DNA of 7,774 bases from Deltaproteobacteria bacterium RIFCSPLOWO2_12_FULL_60_16 (GTDB lineage: Bacteria; Desulfobacterota; Binatia; UBA9968): the NCBI GenBank assembly GCA_001798565.1, contig MGSR01000047.1, positions 1 through 7,774 of the forward strand. Direction: 5' to 3'. Under the pieces are notes generated by a model. It was not told where the DNA came from, did no database searches, and saw only the letters and a program-made list of their open reading frames with translations. Made by a program: the position numbers and the translations under genes. This document shows positions 1 through 5,010 of this stretch, piece by piece. Within the stretch, counting starts at the first letter, position 1. Each line of letters starts with the position of its first letter.

Positions 1-1513
1 CCAGCCCCGCGGGATCGATCAGCATCGAGCTGTTAAGGACGATGTCCTGATGGATCCGCACCTCCACCTGCGCCAGGGCGCTCGCCACGAACCTTCGATC
101 CGGCATCGTCTCCAGGAGATTTCCGCCGATGGAGTAGAGCAGCTCCATCTCTCCCTTGTGCGCGGCCTCGATCATCTCGGGCACCCTCAGCCCTGGCGTG
201 GAGGTAAGCGGGTGGCGCCATAGATTGGAGAAGCGACGGGCGTTCTCCTCGTTGACCTGGAAGCTGCCGGGAAACCTGTCCGGCTCGGAGCCGCATTCCC
301 CGCCTCCCTGCACGCCGCTGTGGCCGCGGATCGGCATGATGCCGCATTTCTCCCTTCCCAGCATGCCGCGGGCGAGGGCGAGGTTGACGATCGCCTTGAC
401 GTTATCCACGCCGAATTCGTGCTGGGTGAGACCCATGCTGTAGACGAAGACCGCGGTGCGGGCGAGGCCGTAGATCTGCGCGAAGCGCTCCATCTCCAGG
501 CGGGGAAGGCCCGAGCGCTCCTCCAGCATCTCCCAAGGCTGCTGGTCCAGGGCGGCCTCGAGCTCTTCGTGGCCGCGCGTGTGGCCCGCGACAAACTCCT
601 TGTCCAGGCGATTCATGGCGCTCAGCGCCTTGAGGACCCCGTTGATGAAGGCGATATCGCCGCCCACGCGCACCTGGAAAAAATCATCCATGAGCTTGGT
701 GCCGAAGAGCGCGCTCGGCAGCACTGAAGGAATCCAGTAGCGCTCCAGGCCGTATTCCCGCATCGGATTGACCACCAGGATGCGGGTGCCCTTCTTCTTG
801 GCGTAGTACATGTACTTGGTGGTCACCGGTTGATTGTTGGCGAGGTCCGAGCCGAAGATAACGAGCAGATCGGTGCCGATAAAATCGGCGAGCGAGCAGG
901 TCGGCGCGGCCACCCCCAAAGTGGCCTTCAGCCCGTAGACGCTGGCCGCATGGCACAGGCGCGAGCAGAGGTCTACGTTGTTGGTCCCCAGTGTCCGGGC
1001 GAGCTTTTGGAAGACATAGTAGACCTCGTTGGTGAGCCCCCTGGAGGTGGTGAAAAAGCCCATACGCTGAGGCGCGCTGCTGCGGATCGCTTGAGCCGCG
1101 AGCCCGGCCGCCTCCTCCCAGGAAACGCGGGTAAAACCCTTATCTCCCTTGCGCCGGACAAAGGGGAAGGGGAGCCTGCCCAAAGAGCGGAGCCTCTCCT
1201 GTCCTCCATGCTGGAGCCGGTTCGCATCGCCCAGCGCCGAAGCTTTGAGCTCGCGCATGGTGTTGAGCTGGAGGAGCTTCAGCCGGCTCATGCAGAGATG
1301 GATTCCCTCCATGACATCGTCGCGCAGGCCGTAAGGGCCGAGCGAGCAGCCGTCGCAGACGCCGCGGCGCAGGATATCCCAGGCGTAGCGCAGATCGGTC
1401 TTGTTCTCCCAGACGACTGCGGCCATCTCGCGGAAGTGGTGCGGTTTTACCTGGCCCATGCCGAACGGCATGACGCGGGAGAGCCTGGTATCGTTGGATT
1501 TTAAGTTAGCCAT
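1..1513 (-). CDS. FdhF/YdeP-family molybdopterin-dependent oxidoreductase, 3'-truncated by the window edge
   Basis: I translated the minus strand from the ATG at 1513-1511 and read 504 codons without a stop to position 1. The family is usually about 750 residues, so roughly the last third, including the C-terminal molybdopterin-dinucleotide-binding domain, is missing. An N-terminal cysteine set, CDGC (Cys53, Cys56) and Cys74 in GIHLCMSRL, lies where this family carries a putative Fe-S ligand motif. The segment TNEVYYVFQKLARTLGTNNV followed by DLCSRLCHAASVYG (residues 161-194) aligns with the FdhF active site, with Cys187 at the selenocysteine position. Further family blocks are VVNPMREYGLERY (247-259), FVYSMGLTQHEFG (356-368) and PIRGHSGVQG (394-403). 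A TAG directly precedes the ATG, so translation cannot begin further upstream. No good Shine-Dalgarno sequence is visible. No signal peptide is seen, so it is probably cytoplasmic. The natural substrate of this family is unsettled; formate is not assured. A NarM-like gene lies upstream on the same strand. Confidence 0.92.
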   Translation of the reverse strand, partial: MANLKSNDTRLSRVMPFGMGQVKPHHFREMAAVVWENKTDLRYAWDILRRGVCDGCSLGPYGLRDDVMEGIHLCMSRLKLLQLNTMRELKASALGDANRLQHGGQERLRSLGRLPFPFVRRKGDKGFTRVSWEEAAGLAAQAIRSSAPQRMGFFTTSRGLTNEVYYVFQKLARTLGTNNVDLCSRLCHAASVYGLKATLGVAAPTCSLADFIGTDLLVIFGSDLANNQPVTTKYMYYAKKKGTRILVVNPMREYGLERYWIPSVLPSALFGTKLMDDFFQVRVGGDIAFINGVLKALSAMNRLDKEFVAGHTRGHEELEAALDQQPWEMLEERSGLPRLEMERFAQIYGLARTAVFVYSMGLTQHEFGVDNVKAIVNLALARGMLGREKCGIMPIRGHSGVQGGGECGSEPDRFPGSFQVNEENARRFSNLWRHPLTSTPGLRVPEMIEAAHKGEMELLYSIGGNLLETMPDRRFVASALAQVEVRIHQDIVLNSSMLIDPAGL

Positions 1514-1531
1514 CTACAGCCCGCTGAAAAA

Positions 1532-1580
1532 GGCTCATCTGCCCTTCGGTTTCCCTCAGGGTGGTGAGCCTGTCGAACCA
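1532..1580. repeat. Palindromic dispersed-repeat-like (REP-like) sequence
   Basis: On the minus strand this reads TGGTTCGACAGGCTCACC and then ACCCTGAGGG. This resembles the short 'TTCGACAGGCTCA...CCCTGAG' intergenic repeats common in many environmental bacterial genomes. Within it GGCTCA (1532-1537) can pair with TGAGCC (1565-1570), and CCCT (1542-1545) with AGGG (1558-1561), giving a nested hairpin. Repeat membership is from memory of such sequences. Only the internal symmetry is directly visible, because there is a single copy in this window. Confidence 0.4.
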
Positions 1581-1586
1581 CTGTCA

Positions 1587-1703
1587 GCCGGCCCGAGAAG
1601 CTCTCTCAGGTCCGATGCGATAGACCTGCGCTACGCTGAACCGAAGATACGCTTGAAGCTCCTCGACTGACGCATCGGCCCTTCGATAGCCTCCCGGGCC
1701 GGC
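1587..1703. repeat. 33-bp imperfect inverted repeat with 51-bp spacer
   Basis: The left arm (1587-1619) begins GCCGGCCCG and ends CCGATGCG. The right arm (1671-1703) is its reverse complement at 27 of 33 positions without gaps. The outer 9 bp and inner 8 bp match perfectly, and the mismatches cluster in the middle. In RNA this would form a long hairpin with a 51-nt loop. There is no U-tract next to either arm, so it is not a simple intrinsic terminator. It could be a decayed MITE-like element or an RNA-processing or mRNA-stabilising hairpin between the two minus-strand genes. Confidence 0.65.
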
Positions 1704-1836
1704 GCTTATGCAGGCTGAAAACATTGGTCTTCAAACTGTGCTCAATGCGTCGTCGCGCGATTGAGGCCCAAGCCATATACCACAGGCCGCAACCGGGATA
1801 CCACCCAAAAAACAGCGCAGGCGAGGGCCGCTTCCG

Positions 1837-2304
1837 TCAAGGACGATCGCCGCTTCTTTCACGGAATTCGCGCAGCGCCGCGAAAAACTGCTCGGGCTCG
1901 TTTTTTGAAACCGACAGCTTGCAGAGGGCATAGCGCTGGTACAGGTCCCATCCCGCCCACTCGTGGAGTGTTACGGTTGGTTCTTTGTCCCGGCTTTGCT
2001 CCATCACGGAACTCGGTATCCGGCTCAAATCCTCCCACGGCGGGCTGGCTACGGGAGCGACGACGGAGGCCCCTGCGCCGAAGTACCGGCGTGAAAGAAA
2101 ATCGAGATAGGAAGAGAAGGCCTTTCTTTCCTCGTCGCTCTCCACCGGCAGATGGCAGAGGACCGCTCTTTCCTCCAGGCCGAAGGCCAGCCAGCCTTTC
2201 AGAGAGATCTTGACGCCGGTGACGTCGAGCTTCAGACGCACGTGCAAAGGGATGCGGCTGAGCGTGTCATAGATTTCCGATTCGAAGCGGTAACGGTAAA
2301 ACAT
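1837..2304 (-). CDS. NarM-like nitrate reductase-associated protein (Nitr_red_assoc family)
   Basis: This is a 155-residue protein resembling the cyanobacterial nitrate-reductase-associated protein NarM. The N-terminal half carries ESEIYDTLSRIPLHVRLKLD (9-27), then GVKISLKGW (30-38) and LEERAVLCHLP (43-53). The C-terminal half carries VTLHEWAGWDLYQRYALCKL (111-130) and then PEQFFAALREF (137-147). These blocks match the family in order and spacing. In cyanobacteria NarM is required for active nitrate reductase, probably through cofactor assembly or enzyme maturation, and is not itself catalytic. I chose the ATG at 2304 over an in-frame ATG at 2400. The conserved region starts right after it, family members are about 150-160 residues, and the longer form would run across the divergent gene's start. 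No strong Shine-Dalgarno sequence precedes it. It lies upstream of, and co-oriented with, a molybdopterin oxidoreductase, which fits an accessory role. Confidence 0.85.
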   Translation of the reverse strand: MFYRYRFESEIYDTLSRIPLHVRLKLDVTGVKISLKGWLAFGLEERAVLCHLPVESDEERKAFSSYLDFLSRRYFGAGASVVAPVASPPWEDLSRIPSSVMEQSRDKEPTVTLHEWAGWDLYQRYALCKLSVSKNEPEQFFAALREFRERSGDRP

Positions 2305-2393
2305 GAGATCTGTTTGCTTTTGACCTCTTACGGGGCTATTTTCTTCCGTTACGGGGGCAAAGGTCAACAAAATTCTCGGCGTCGGGAGGCTCC
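2305..2393. promoter_or_regulatory. Divergent control region between narM-like gene and first cupin
   Basis: A perfect 7-bp inverted repeat, TTGACCT (2320-2326) and AGGTCAA (2361-2367), brackets the centre. Between and beside the arms is a direct repeat TTACGGGG (2328-2335 and 2349-2356) offset by 21 bp, two helical turns. Candidate sigma70 promoters overlap back to back. On the plus strand they are TTGCTT (2314-2319), a 17-bp spacer and TATTTT (2337-2342). On the minus strand they are TTGACC (2367-2362), an 18-bp spacer and GAAAAT (2343-2338). The arrangement suggests one regulator controlling both directions. No regulator gene is in the window and the promoter matches are moderate. Confidence 0.35.
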
Positions 2394-2804
2394 ATGGCAA
2401 AGGCTCGGTATGCGAAGTTATTCATGCCGCTCGGCAAAGTAAAGGAGAAGGAGTTCCTCTCCCGGCTGATGGGTTGCAAGGGGGTGGGGTTCAGCTTTGT
2501 CCGGTACCGGCCCGGCGACGGGGCCGGCTATGTTCACCGTCACCGGGTGCAGGAGGAGGTCTTTATCGCCCTCAAGGGAACCGGGAGCATCATGCTCGAC
2601 GGCCGGCGCCATGCGATGCCGGAGGGGACGATCATGCGCGTCTCGCCGCAGGCCTATCGGGCCATCGGCAATGACTCCAGGCGGGACGTGGTGTTTCTCG
2701 TCATGGGCGCGATCCCGCCGAAGAAATTTCCGTTGGGTGGAAGGACTCTGCTGGGCGACGGCATACCGAACCGCAGGAAAGTTCCGCGCTGGAGAAAAGG
2801 TTGA
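2394..2804 (+). CDS. Small cupin-domain protein (first of two)
   Basis: This 136-residue single-domain cupin begins at an ATG with GGGAGG (2384-2389) four bases upstream. Cupin motif 1 is clear in GAGYVHRHRVQEEVFIALKG (43-62): His48, His50 and Glu55 occupy the metal-ligand positions of G(X)5HXH(X)3-4E(X)6G. Motif 2 is degenerate. In GTIMRVSPQAYRAIGND (78-94) the usual histidine is replaced by alanine (Ala90), so at most three of the four classical ligands remain. The C-terminus is basic (RRKVPRWRKG). No signal peptide is present, so it is probably cytoplasmic. Cupins cover enzymes, storage proteins and ligand sensors, so no specific reaction can be assigned. It is followed after 92 bp by a second cupin and then a binding-protein gene, and may be cotranscribed with them. 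Confidence 0.85.
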   Translation: MAKARYAKLFMPLGKVKEKEFLSRLMGCKGVGFSFVRYRPGDGAGYVHRHRVQEEVFIALKGTGSIMLDGRRHAMPEGTIMRVSPQAYRAIGNDSRRDVVFLVMGAIPPKKFPLGGRTLLGDGIPNRRKVPRWRKG

Positions 2805-2814
2805 AAAGTATAGT

Positions 2815-2888
2815 GGTTGCTCGTTAATGGTTACTCGTCAATCGCATACGCCAGGAACGAATACACTAATAACAAATACACGAATAAC
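2815..2888. repeat. Degenerate 14/15-bp tandem repeat (minisatellite-like) between two cupin genes
   Basis: Two repeat families lie almost head to tail in an AT-richer patch. The first is GGTTGCTCGTTAAT (2815-2828) followed by GGTTACTCGTCAAT (2829-2842), 12 of 14 identical. The second is GAATACACTAATAAC (2859-2873) followed by AAATACACGAATAAC (2874-2888), 13 of 15 identical. A decayed copy at 2844-2858 matches at 10 of 15. The last unit carries the in-frame TAA that limits the next cupin's start, and the repeats end 8 bp before its ATG. Confidence 0.7.
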
Positions 2889-2896
2889 CAAAACCG

Positions 2897-3211
2897 ATGT
2901 ACCAGCCGAAGTTTTACAAGACGCTCGACAAAGAGAGGATCGCCGGGGAGGTGCGCCGGGAGGGATACGACCCTGTCTGCATCGAGGACCCTCCGGGGCG
3001 GGCCTACGAGCCGCACCGCCATCCCGAAACCAAGCTCCTGGTCTTTTTGCAGGGAAGCATGGAGGTGACCGTGAAAGGGCAGAGGTTCGACTGCCGGGCC
3101 GGCGACAGGCTGGTCATCCCGGGCAACACCGAGCACGCAGCCCTGGCCGGCCCTCGAGGATGCGTCTTTTTCTGGTCGGAGAAGTTAGAGGAGGGGCAGG
3201 ATGCTGACTAA
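2897..3211 (+). CDS. Small cupin-domain protein (second of two)
   Basis: This 104-residue single-domain cupin is unrelated in detail to its neighbour. Motif 1 is GRAYEPHRHPETKLLVFLQG (34-53), with His40 and His42, but Lys46 sits where the metal-binding glutamate is expected. Glu44 is nearby and might substitute. Motif 2, GDRLVIPGNTEHAALAG (69-85), keeps its histidine (His80). The start is the first ATG after an in-frame TAA at 2885-2887. There is no Shine-Dalgarno sequence, because the preceding DNA is tandem repeat, so initiation may be weak, leaderless or coupled. The last 11 bp overlap the start of the binding-protein gene, pointing to translational coupling and a shared role. Function is unknown; a small-ligand binding or isomerase role would fit the context but is inference. 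Confidence 0.85.
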   Translation: MYQPKFYKTLDKERIAGEVRREGYDPVCIEDPPGRAYEPHRHPETKLLVFLQGSMEVTVKGQRFDCRAGDRLVIPGNTEHAALAGPRGCVFFWSEKLEEGQDAD

Positions 3212-4217
3212 ATGGAGACGGATCGAGATCGTAGCATTTCTTTCGGCTCTTGTGACCGCCGGCTCTCTTCAGGCGCAAACGGCGAGGCCGCAGCAGGTTC
3301 GAATCGCCGTCTCCACGGCAACGCCGCACAATACCCCCCTGTGGGTGGCCAGGGATAAAAAGATATTTGACAAGTACGGGCTCGACGTCCAGTTGATCTT
3401 TGTAAGCGGGGGCACGCTGGCGACCCAGATGCTCGCCGCCGGGGAGATCCAGATCGCGGCGGCCGCGCCGGCCTCGCTGGTTAGCTTGATTGCCGGAGGG
3501 GAGAAAATCGTCCTATTCCTGGGCATCAGCAATACCTCGCCGTTCACGCTGGTGGGCCAGCCAAACATAAAGAAGGGGGCGGATCTCAAAGGCAAGAGGC
3601 TCGGCACGGCCCGTTTCGGAGGCTCCTCACATACCTCTGCCCTGATCGCGCTGGAACATCTGGGTCTCAATCTTAAGCGGGACAACGTCATCCTTCTTCA
3701 AACCGGGTTGGATCCCGAGCGGATGGCGGCCCTGGAGGCCAAGGCGTTGGATGCCGCTATGCTGCAGCGAGTCGCCACCAAGGTCATGGTCGGCAAAGGA
3801 TACACGCCGCTCCTCAACTTGAGCCGAGCCAAGATCCCTTACCAGAATACCGTGCTTGCCGCGAAAAGAGATTTCGTCTCAAGCCGATCCAAGGTTGGGG
3901 AAAGCCTCACGCGCGCGATCGTCGAGGGGTATGCCTACACGTTCAACAGGGAAAACAAACAGGCGGTAAAAGAAGTGATCGCCAGGAACTTGAGGTTGCG
4001 CAGCGCGGACGAGGCTGAAGACTTCTATCTGGAGGCCCTGGAAGAATTGGACCGAAAGCCTTATCCCACGGTGGAGGGAACGAAGACCGTTATCAAGTAC
4101 GTCGGGGAGAGAAATCCTAAAGTGGCATCCCTCAGAGCCGAGGAGTTGATCGACTCGAGCTGGCTCAAGAATCTCGAGAGCGAAGGATTCTTTGACAGGG
4201 TTTACGGCGGCAAGTAA
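3201..4217 (+). CDS. ABC transporter substrate-binding protein, NMT1/THI5-like (SsuA/TauA-type)
   Basis: This 338-residue secreted binding protein belongs to the NMT1/THI5-like superfamily, which delivers small ligands such as sulfonates, nitrate-type anions, pyrimidine precursors or aromatic acids to ABC permeases. A signal peptide is visible: basic start MLTKWRR, hydrophobic core IVAFLSALVTAGS, and a probable cleavage site after LQA at residue 25. The mature protein opens with QVRIAVSTATPHNTPLWVAR (32-51) and then GLDVQLIFVSGG (60-71). This is the usual first lobe, continuing with LAAGEIQIAAAAPASLVSLI and DLKGKRLGTARFGGSSHT. Length is typical. The start at 3201 is supported by a strong purine-rich GAGGAGGGG just upstream. 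It overlaps the preceding cupin and is followed 16 bp later by a VOC protein. No permease or ATPase gene appears in the window, so its transporter partner is elsewhere, is outside the window, or does not exist. The ligand cannot be told from sequence. Confidence 0.92.
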   Translation: MLTKWRRIEIVAFLSALVTAGSLQAQTARPQQVRIAVSTATPHNTPLWVARDKKIFDKYGLDVQLIFVSGGTLATQMLAAGEIQIAAAAPASLVSLIAGGEKIVLFLGISNTSPFTLVGQPNIKKGADLKGKRLGTARFGGSSHTSALIALEHLGLNLKRDNVILLQTGLDPERMAALEAKALDAAMLQRVATKVMVGKGYTPLLNLSRAKIPYQNTVLAAKRDFVSSRSKVGESLTRAIVEGYAYTFNRENKQAVKEVIARNLRLRSADEAEDFYLEALEELDRKPYPTVEGTKTVIKYVGERNPKVASLRAEELIDSSWLKNLESEGFFDRVYGGK

Positions 4218-4233
4218 CGAAAGGAGCGAGAAG

Positions 4234-4638
4234 ATGGCGAAGATTCGACACATCGCCTACAGGGCGGCGGACGTCGAGGGGATGGCGGACTTTTTTGTCA
4301 ACGCCCTCGGGATGACGATTACCCAGCGGCGGAAAAACCAGGCGATCGACCTCTCCGACGGCAGCATCAACATCACCGTCCTGCCGATCCGGATCACTTC
4401 TCCGGACGGAGAGCCGGTCCGGCCCGGCATCGATCACATCGGTTTCACGGTTGAGGATGACGCGGTCGCGGGCAAAACCCTCGAAGCCCAGGGGGCGAAG
4501 AAAATCGCCACCATCGAGCTGGGCAGCGCCGCGCACTACGAGGCGAAGTTCCGCGGACCGGAGGGGATCGTCGTGGATATCGGCCATTGGATCGGCACGG
4601 CGCCGATTGAGAAGGAAAAGACGAAAATTGCCTCTTGA
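4234..4638 (+). CDS. VOC-superfamily protein (glyoxalase/extradiol dioxygenase-like fold)
   Basis: This 134-residue protein has two beta-alpha-beta-beta-beta modules typical of the vicinal oxygen chelate fold. Module 1 starts KIRHIAYRAADVEGMADFF (3-21) with His6 on the first strand. Module 2 starts PGIDHIGFTVEDD (64-76) with His68 and ends with FRGPEGIVVDIGHW (106-119), where Asp115 occupies the position usually held by a metal-binding glutamate. A metal-dependent lyase, epimerase or dioxygenase on a small oxygenated substrate is possible, but the fold alone does not identify the reaction. The ATG at 4234 is chosen over an in-frame upstream ATG at 4192 because AGGAG (4222-4226) precedes it and the fold begins immediately. 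It follows the binding-protein gene by 16 bp, so the two are almost certainly cotranscribed. Confidence 0.88.
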   Translation: MAKIRHIAYRAADVEGMADFFVNALGMTITQRRKNQAIDLSDGSINITVLPIRITSPDGEPVRPGIDHIGFTVEDDAVAGKTLEAQGAKKIATIELGSAAHYEAKFRGPEGIVVDIGHWIGTAPIEKEKTKIAS

Positions 4639-4665
4639 CAAAGGGCCGTTGCAAGTCCATAGAGT
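4635..4665 (+). promoter_or_regulatory. Candidate sigma70 promoter overlapping the VOC stop codon
   Basis: A perfect TTGACA (4635-4640) overlaps the TGA stop of the VOC gene. Candidate -10 boxes are CATAGA at 17-bp spacing (4658-4663) or TAGAGT at 19-bp spacing (4660-4665). Both are imperfect matches to TATAAT. Initiation would fall near 4670, just where a hairpin begins. Confidence 0.35.
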
Positions 4666-4669
4666 CAAA

Positions 4670-4700
4670 CATAGCCTTCCACAAAAAGGAGGTGGCTATG
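4670..4700 (+). promoter_or_regulatory. Hairpin that could sequester a Shine-Dalgarno sequence and start codon
   Basis: CATAGCC (4670-4676) and GGCTATG (4694-4700) form a perfect 7-bp stem. Its 17-nt loop holds the near-consensus ribosome-binding site AAGGAGGT (4686-4693), and the right arm contains the ATG of the 26-codon ORF. A second ATAGCC at 4726-4731 can pair with the same GGCTAT (4694-4699), so two mutually exclusive stems compete for the start-codon region. Confidence 0.45.
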
Positions 4701-4778
4701 GAAGAGGAAACTCCGCCTGGCCAAGATAGCCCGCGGTCCGCGGGCGGCGCTTCATCGGCGGCGGGTGGCGCGAAGTAG
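4698..4778 (+). CDS. Candidate 26-residue small protein, unknown
   Basis: An ATG with a near-perfect Shine-Dalgarno sequence (AAGGAGGT, GGAGG five bases upstream) opens a 26-codon frame ending at TAG 4776-4778. The peptide starts MEEETPPGQDSP and ends in a Ser/Gly/Ala-rich tail finishing GGAK. It has an acidic head, no hydrophobic segment and no cysteine, so it is not a membrane or Fe-S peptide. I recognise no family. It resembles neither PqqA, mycofactocin precursor nor UBact. The ribosome-binding site is among the strongest in the window, which argues for translation. The length and GC-rich codons mean a chance ORF is possible. It would lie in its own short transcript between a TTGACA box and an intrinsic terminator. 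Confidence 0.35.
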   Translation: MEEETPPGQDSPRSAGGASSAAGGAK

Positions 4779-4943
4779 CCTCAACTAGAGTGCCTGAAGG
4801 CACGACGGTCGCCTCGACGACCAAGAAAACGGAGGCTTTACTTCGGTGGGGATTGCCGGCCACCGTCGCACAAGGCGCGATGGGCCCAGTGGACGGGCGG
4901 GCAGCAGAAAATTCTAAATTAAGTTCGGCGCAAAGCGCGCCAG

Positions 4944-4986
4944 AAACGGGCCTCCCCCATACAGGAGGGGGCCCGTTTTGTTTTTT
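4944..4986 (+). terminator. Strong rho-independent terminator
   Basis: AAACGGGCC (4944-4952) pairs perfectly with GGCCCGTTT (4970-4978). Further C/G pairing is possible inside, with a small loop around ATACA. The T-rich run TTTTGTTTTTT (4976-4986) follows on the plus strand. The minus side has only a short TTT, so the element mainly stops plus-strand transcription before the convergent aconitase gene. It lies about 300 bp after the VOC stop, further than expected if it served only that gene. Confidence 0.85.
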
Positions 4987-5010
4987 CGGCTTGAGCCCGG
5001 GCAGGAATCG

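Larger units (their letters stand above)
1514..1836. other. Intergenic gap of 323 bp between narM-like gene and molybdoenzyme; repeat-derived sequence
   Basis: I find no convincing gene here. The ORFs on both strands are short and lack recognisable protein motifs. The half nearest the molybdoenzyme (about 1520-1703) consists of repeat-like palindromic DNA, described separately. The half nearest the narM-like gene (1704-1836) shows no clear promoter or terminator to me. If the two minus-strand genes are cotranscribed, the RNA must pass through the long inverted repeat. Confidence 0.6.
4670..4986 (+). ncRNA. Candidate structured transcript between a TTGACA box and an intrinsic terminator
   Basis: This stretch lacks a conventional gene but is dense in short stems. 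CATAGCC (4670-4676) pairs with GGCTATG (4694-4700). A palindrome centred on 4737 spans 4730-4744. GTGCC-TGAA-GGCAC spans 4790-4803. GGTCG pairs with CGACC (4807-4811 and 4818-4822). CGGTGG pairs with CCACCG (4844-4849 and 4860-4865). A GGCGC-AAA-GCGC-type stem lies at 4927-4941, followed by a strong terminator. The plus strand is favoured by the terminator's U-tract and the TTGACA box. I compared it by eye with RNase P RNA, tmRNA, SRP RNA and common riboswitches and found no conserved core. It could be an sRNA, the mRNA of a tiny peptide, or a long 3' UTR of the VOC operon. GC-rich DNA forms short stems by chance, so confidence is limited. Confidence 0.4.

Noticed and set aside
830..1504. Plus-strand open frame of 224 codons opposite the molybdoenzyme
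   Set aside because: It has shadow-type composition with no motif, while the minus strand encodes an uninterrupted protein with family blocks and the active-site cysteine.
2305..2400. Upstream ATG at 2400 for the NarM-like gene (adds 32 residues)
   Set aside because: The extension has no family similarity, would overlap the divergent cupin start, and exceeds the usual family length.
2815..2888. CRISPR-like array
   Set aside because: The units are 14-15 bp and directly contiguous, with no unique spacers and no cas genes nearby, so it is a tandem repeat.
2497..3207. Plus-strand frame of 236 codons spanning both cupins
   Set aside because: It is out of frame with two proteins showing cupin motifs, is Arg/Gly/Ser-rich, and lacks any fold signature.
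4670..4986. RNase P RNA, tmRNA or SRP RNA as identity of the structured region
   Set aside because: The length would suit RNase P RNA or tmRNA and GAGGAAACTCC faintly recalls the RNase P core, but the other conserved RNase P segments, the tRNA-like tmRNA ends and the SRP tetraloop core are absent.
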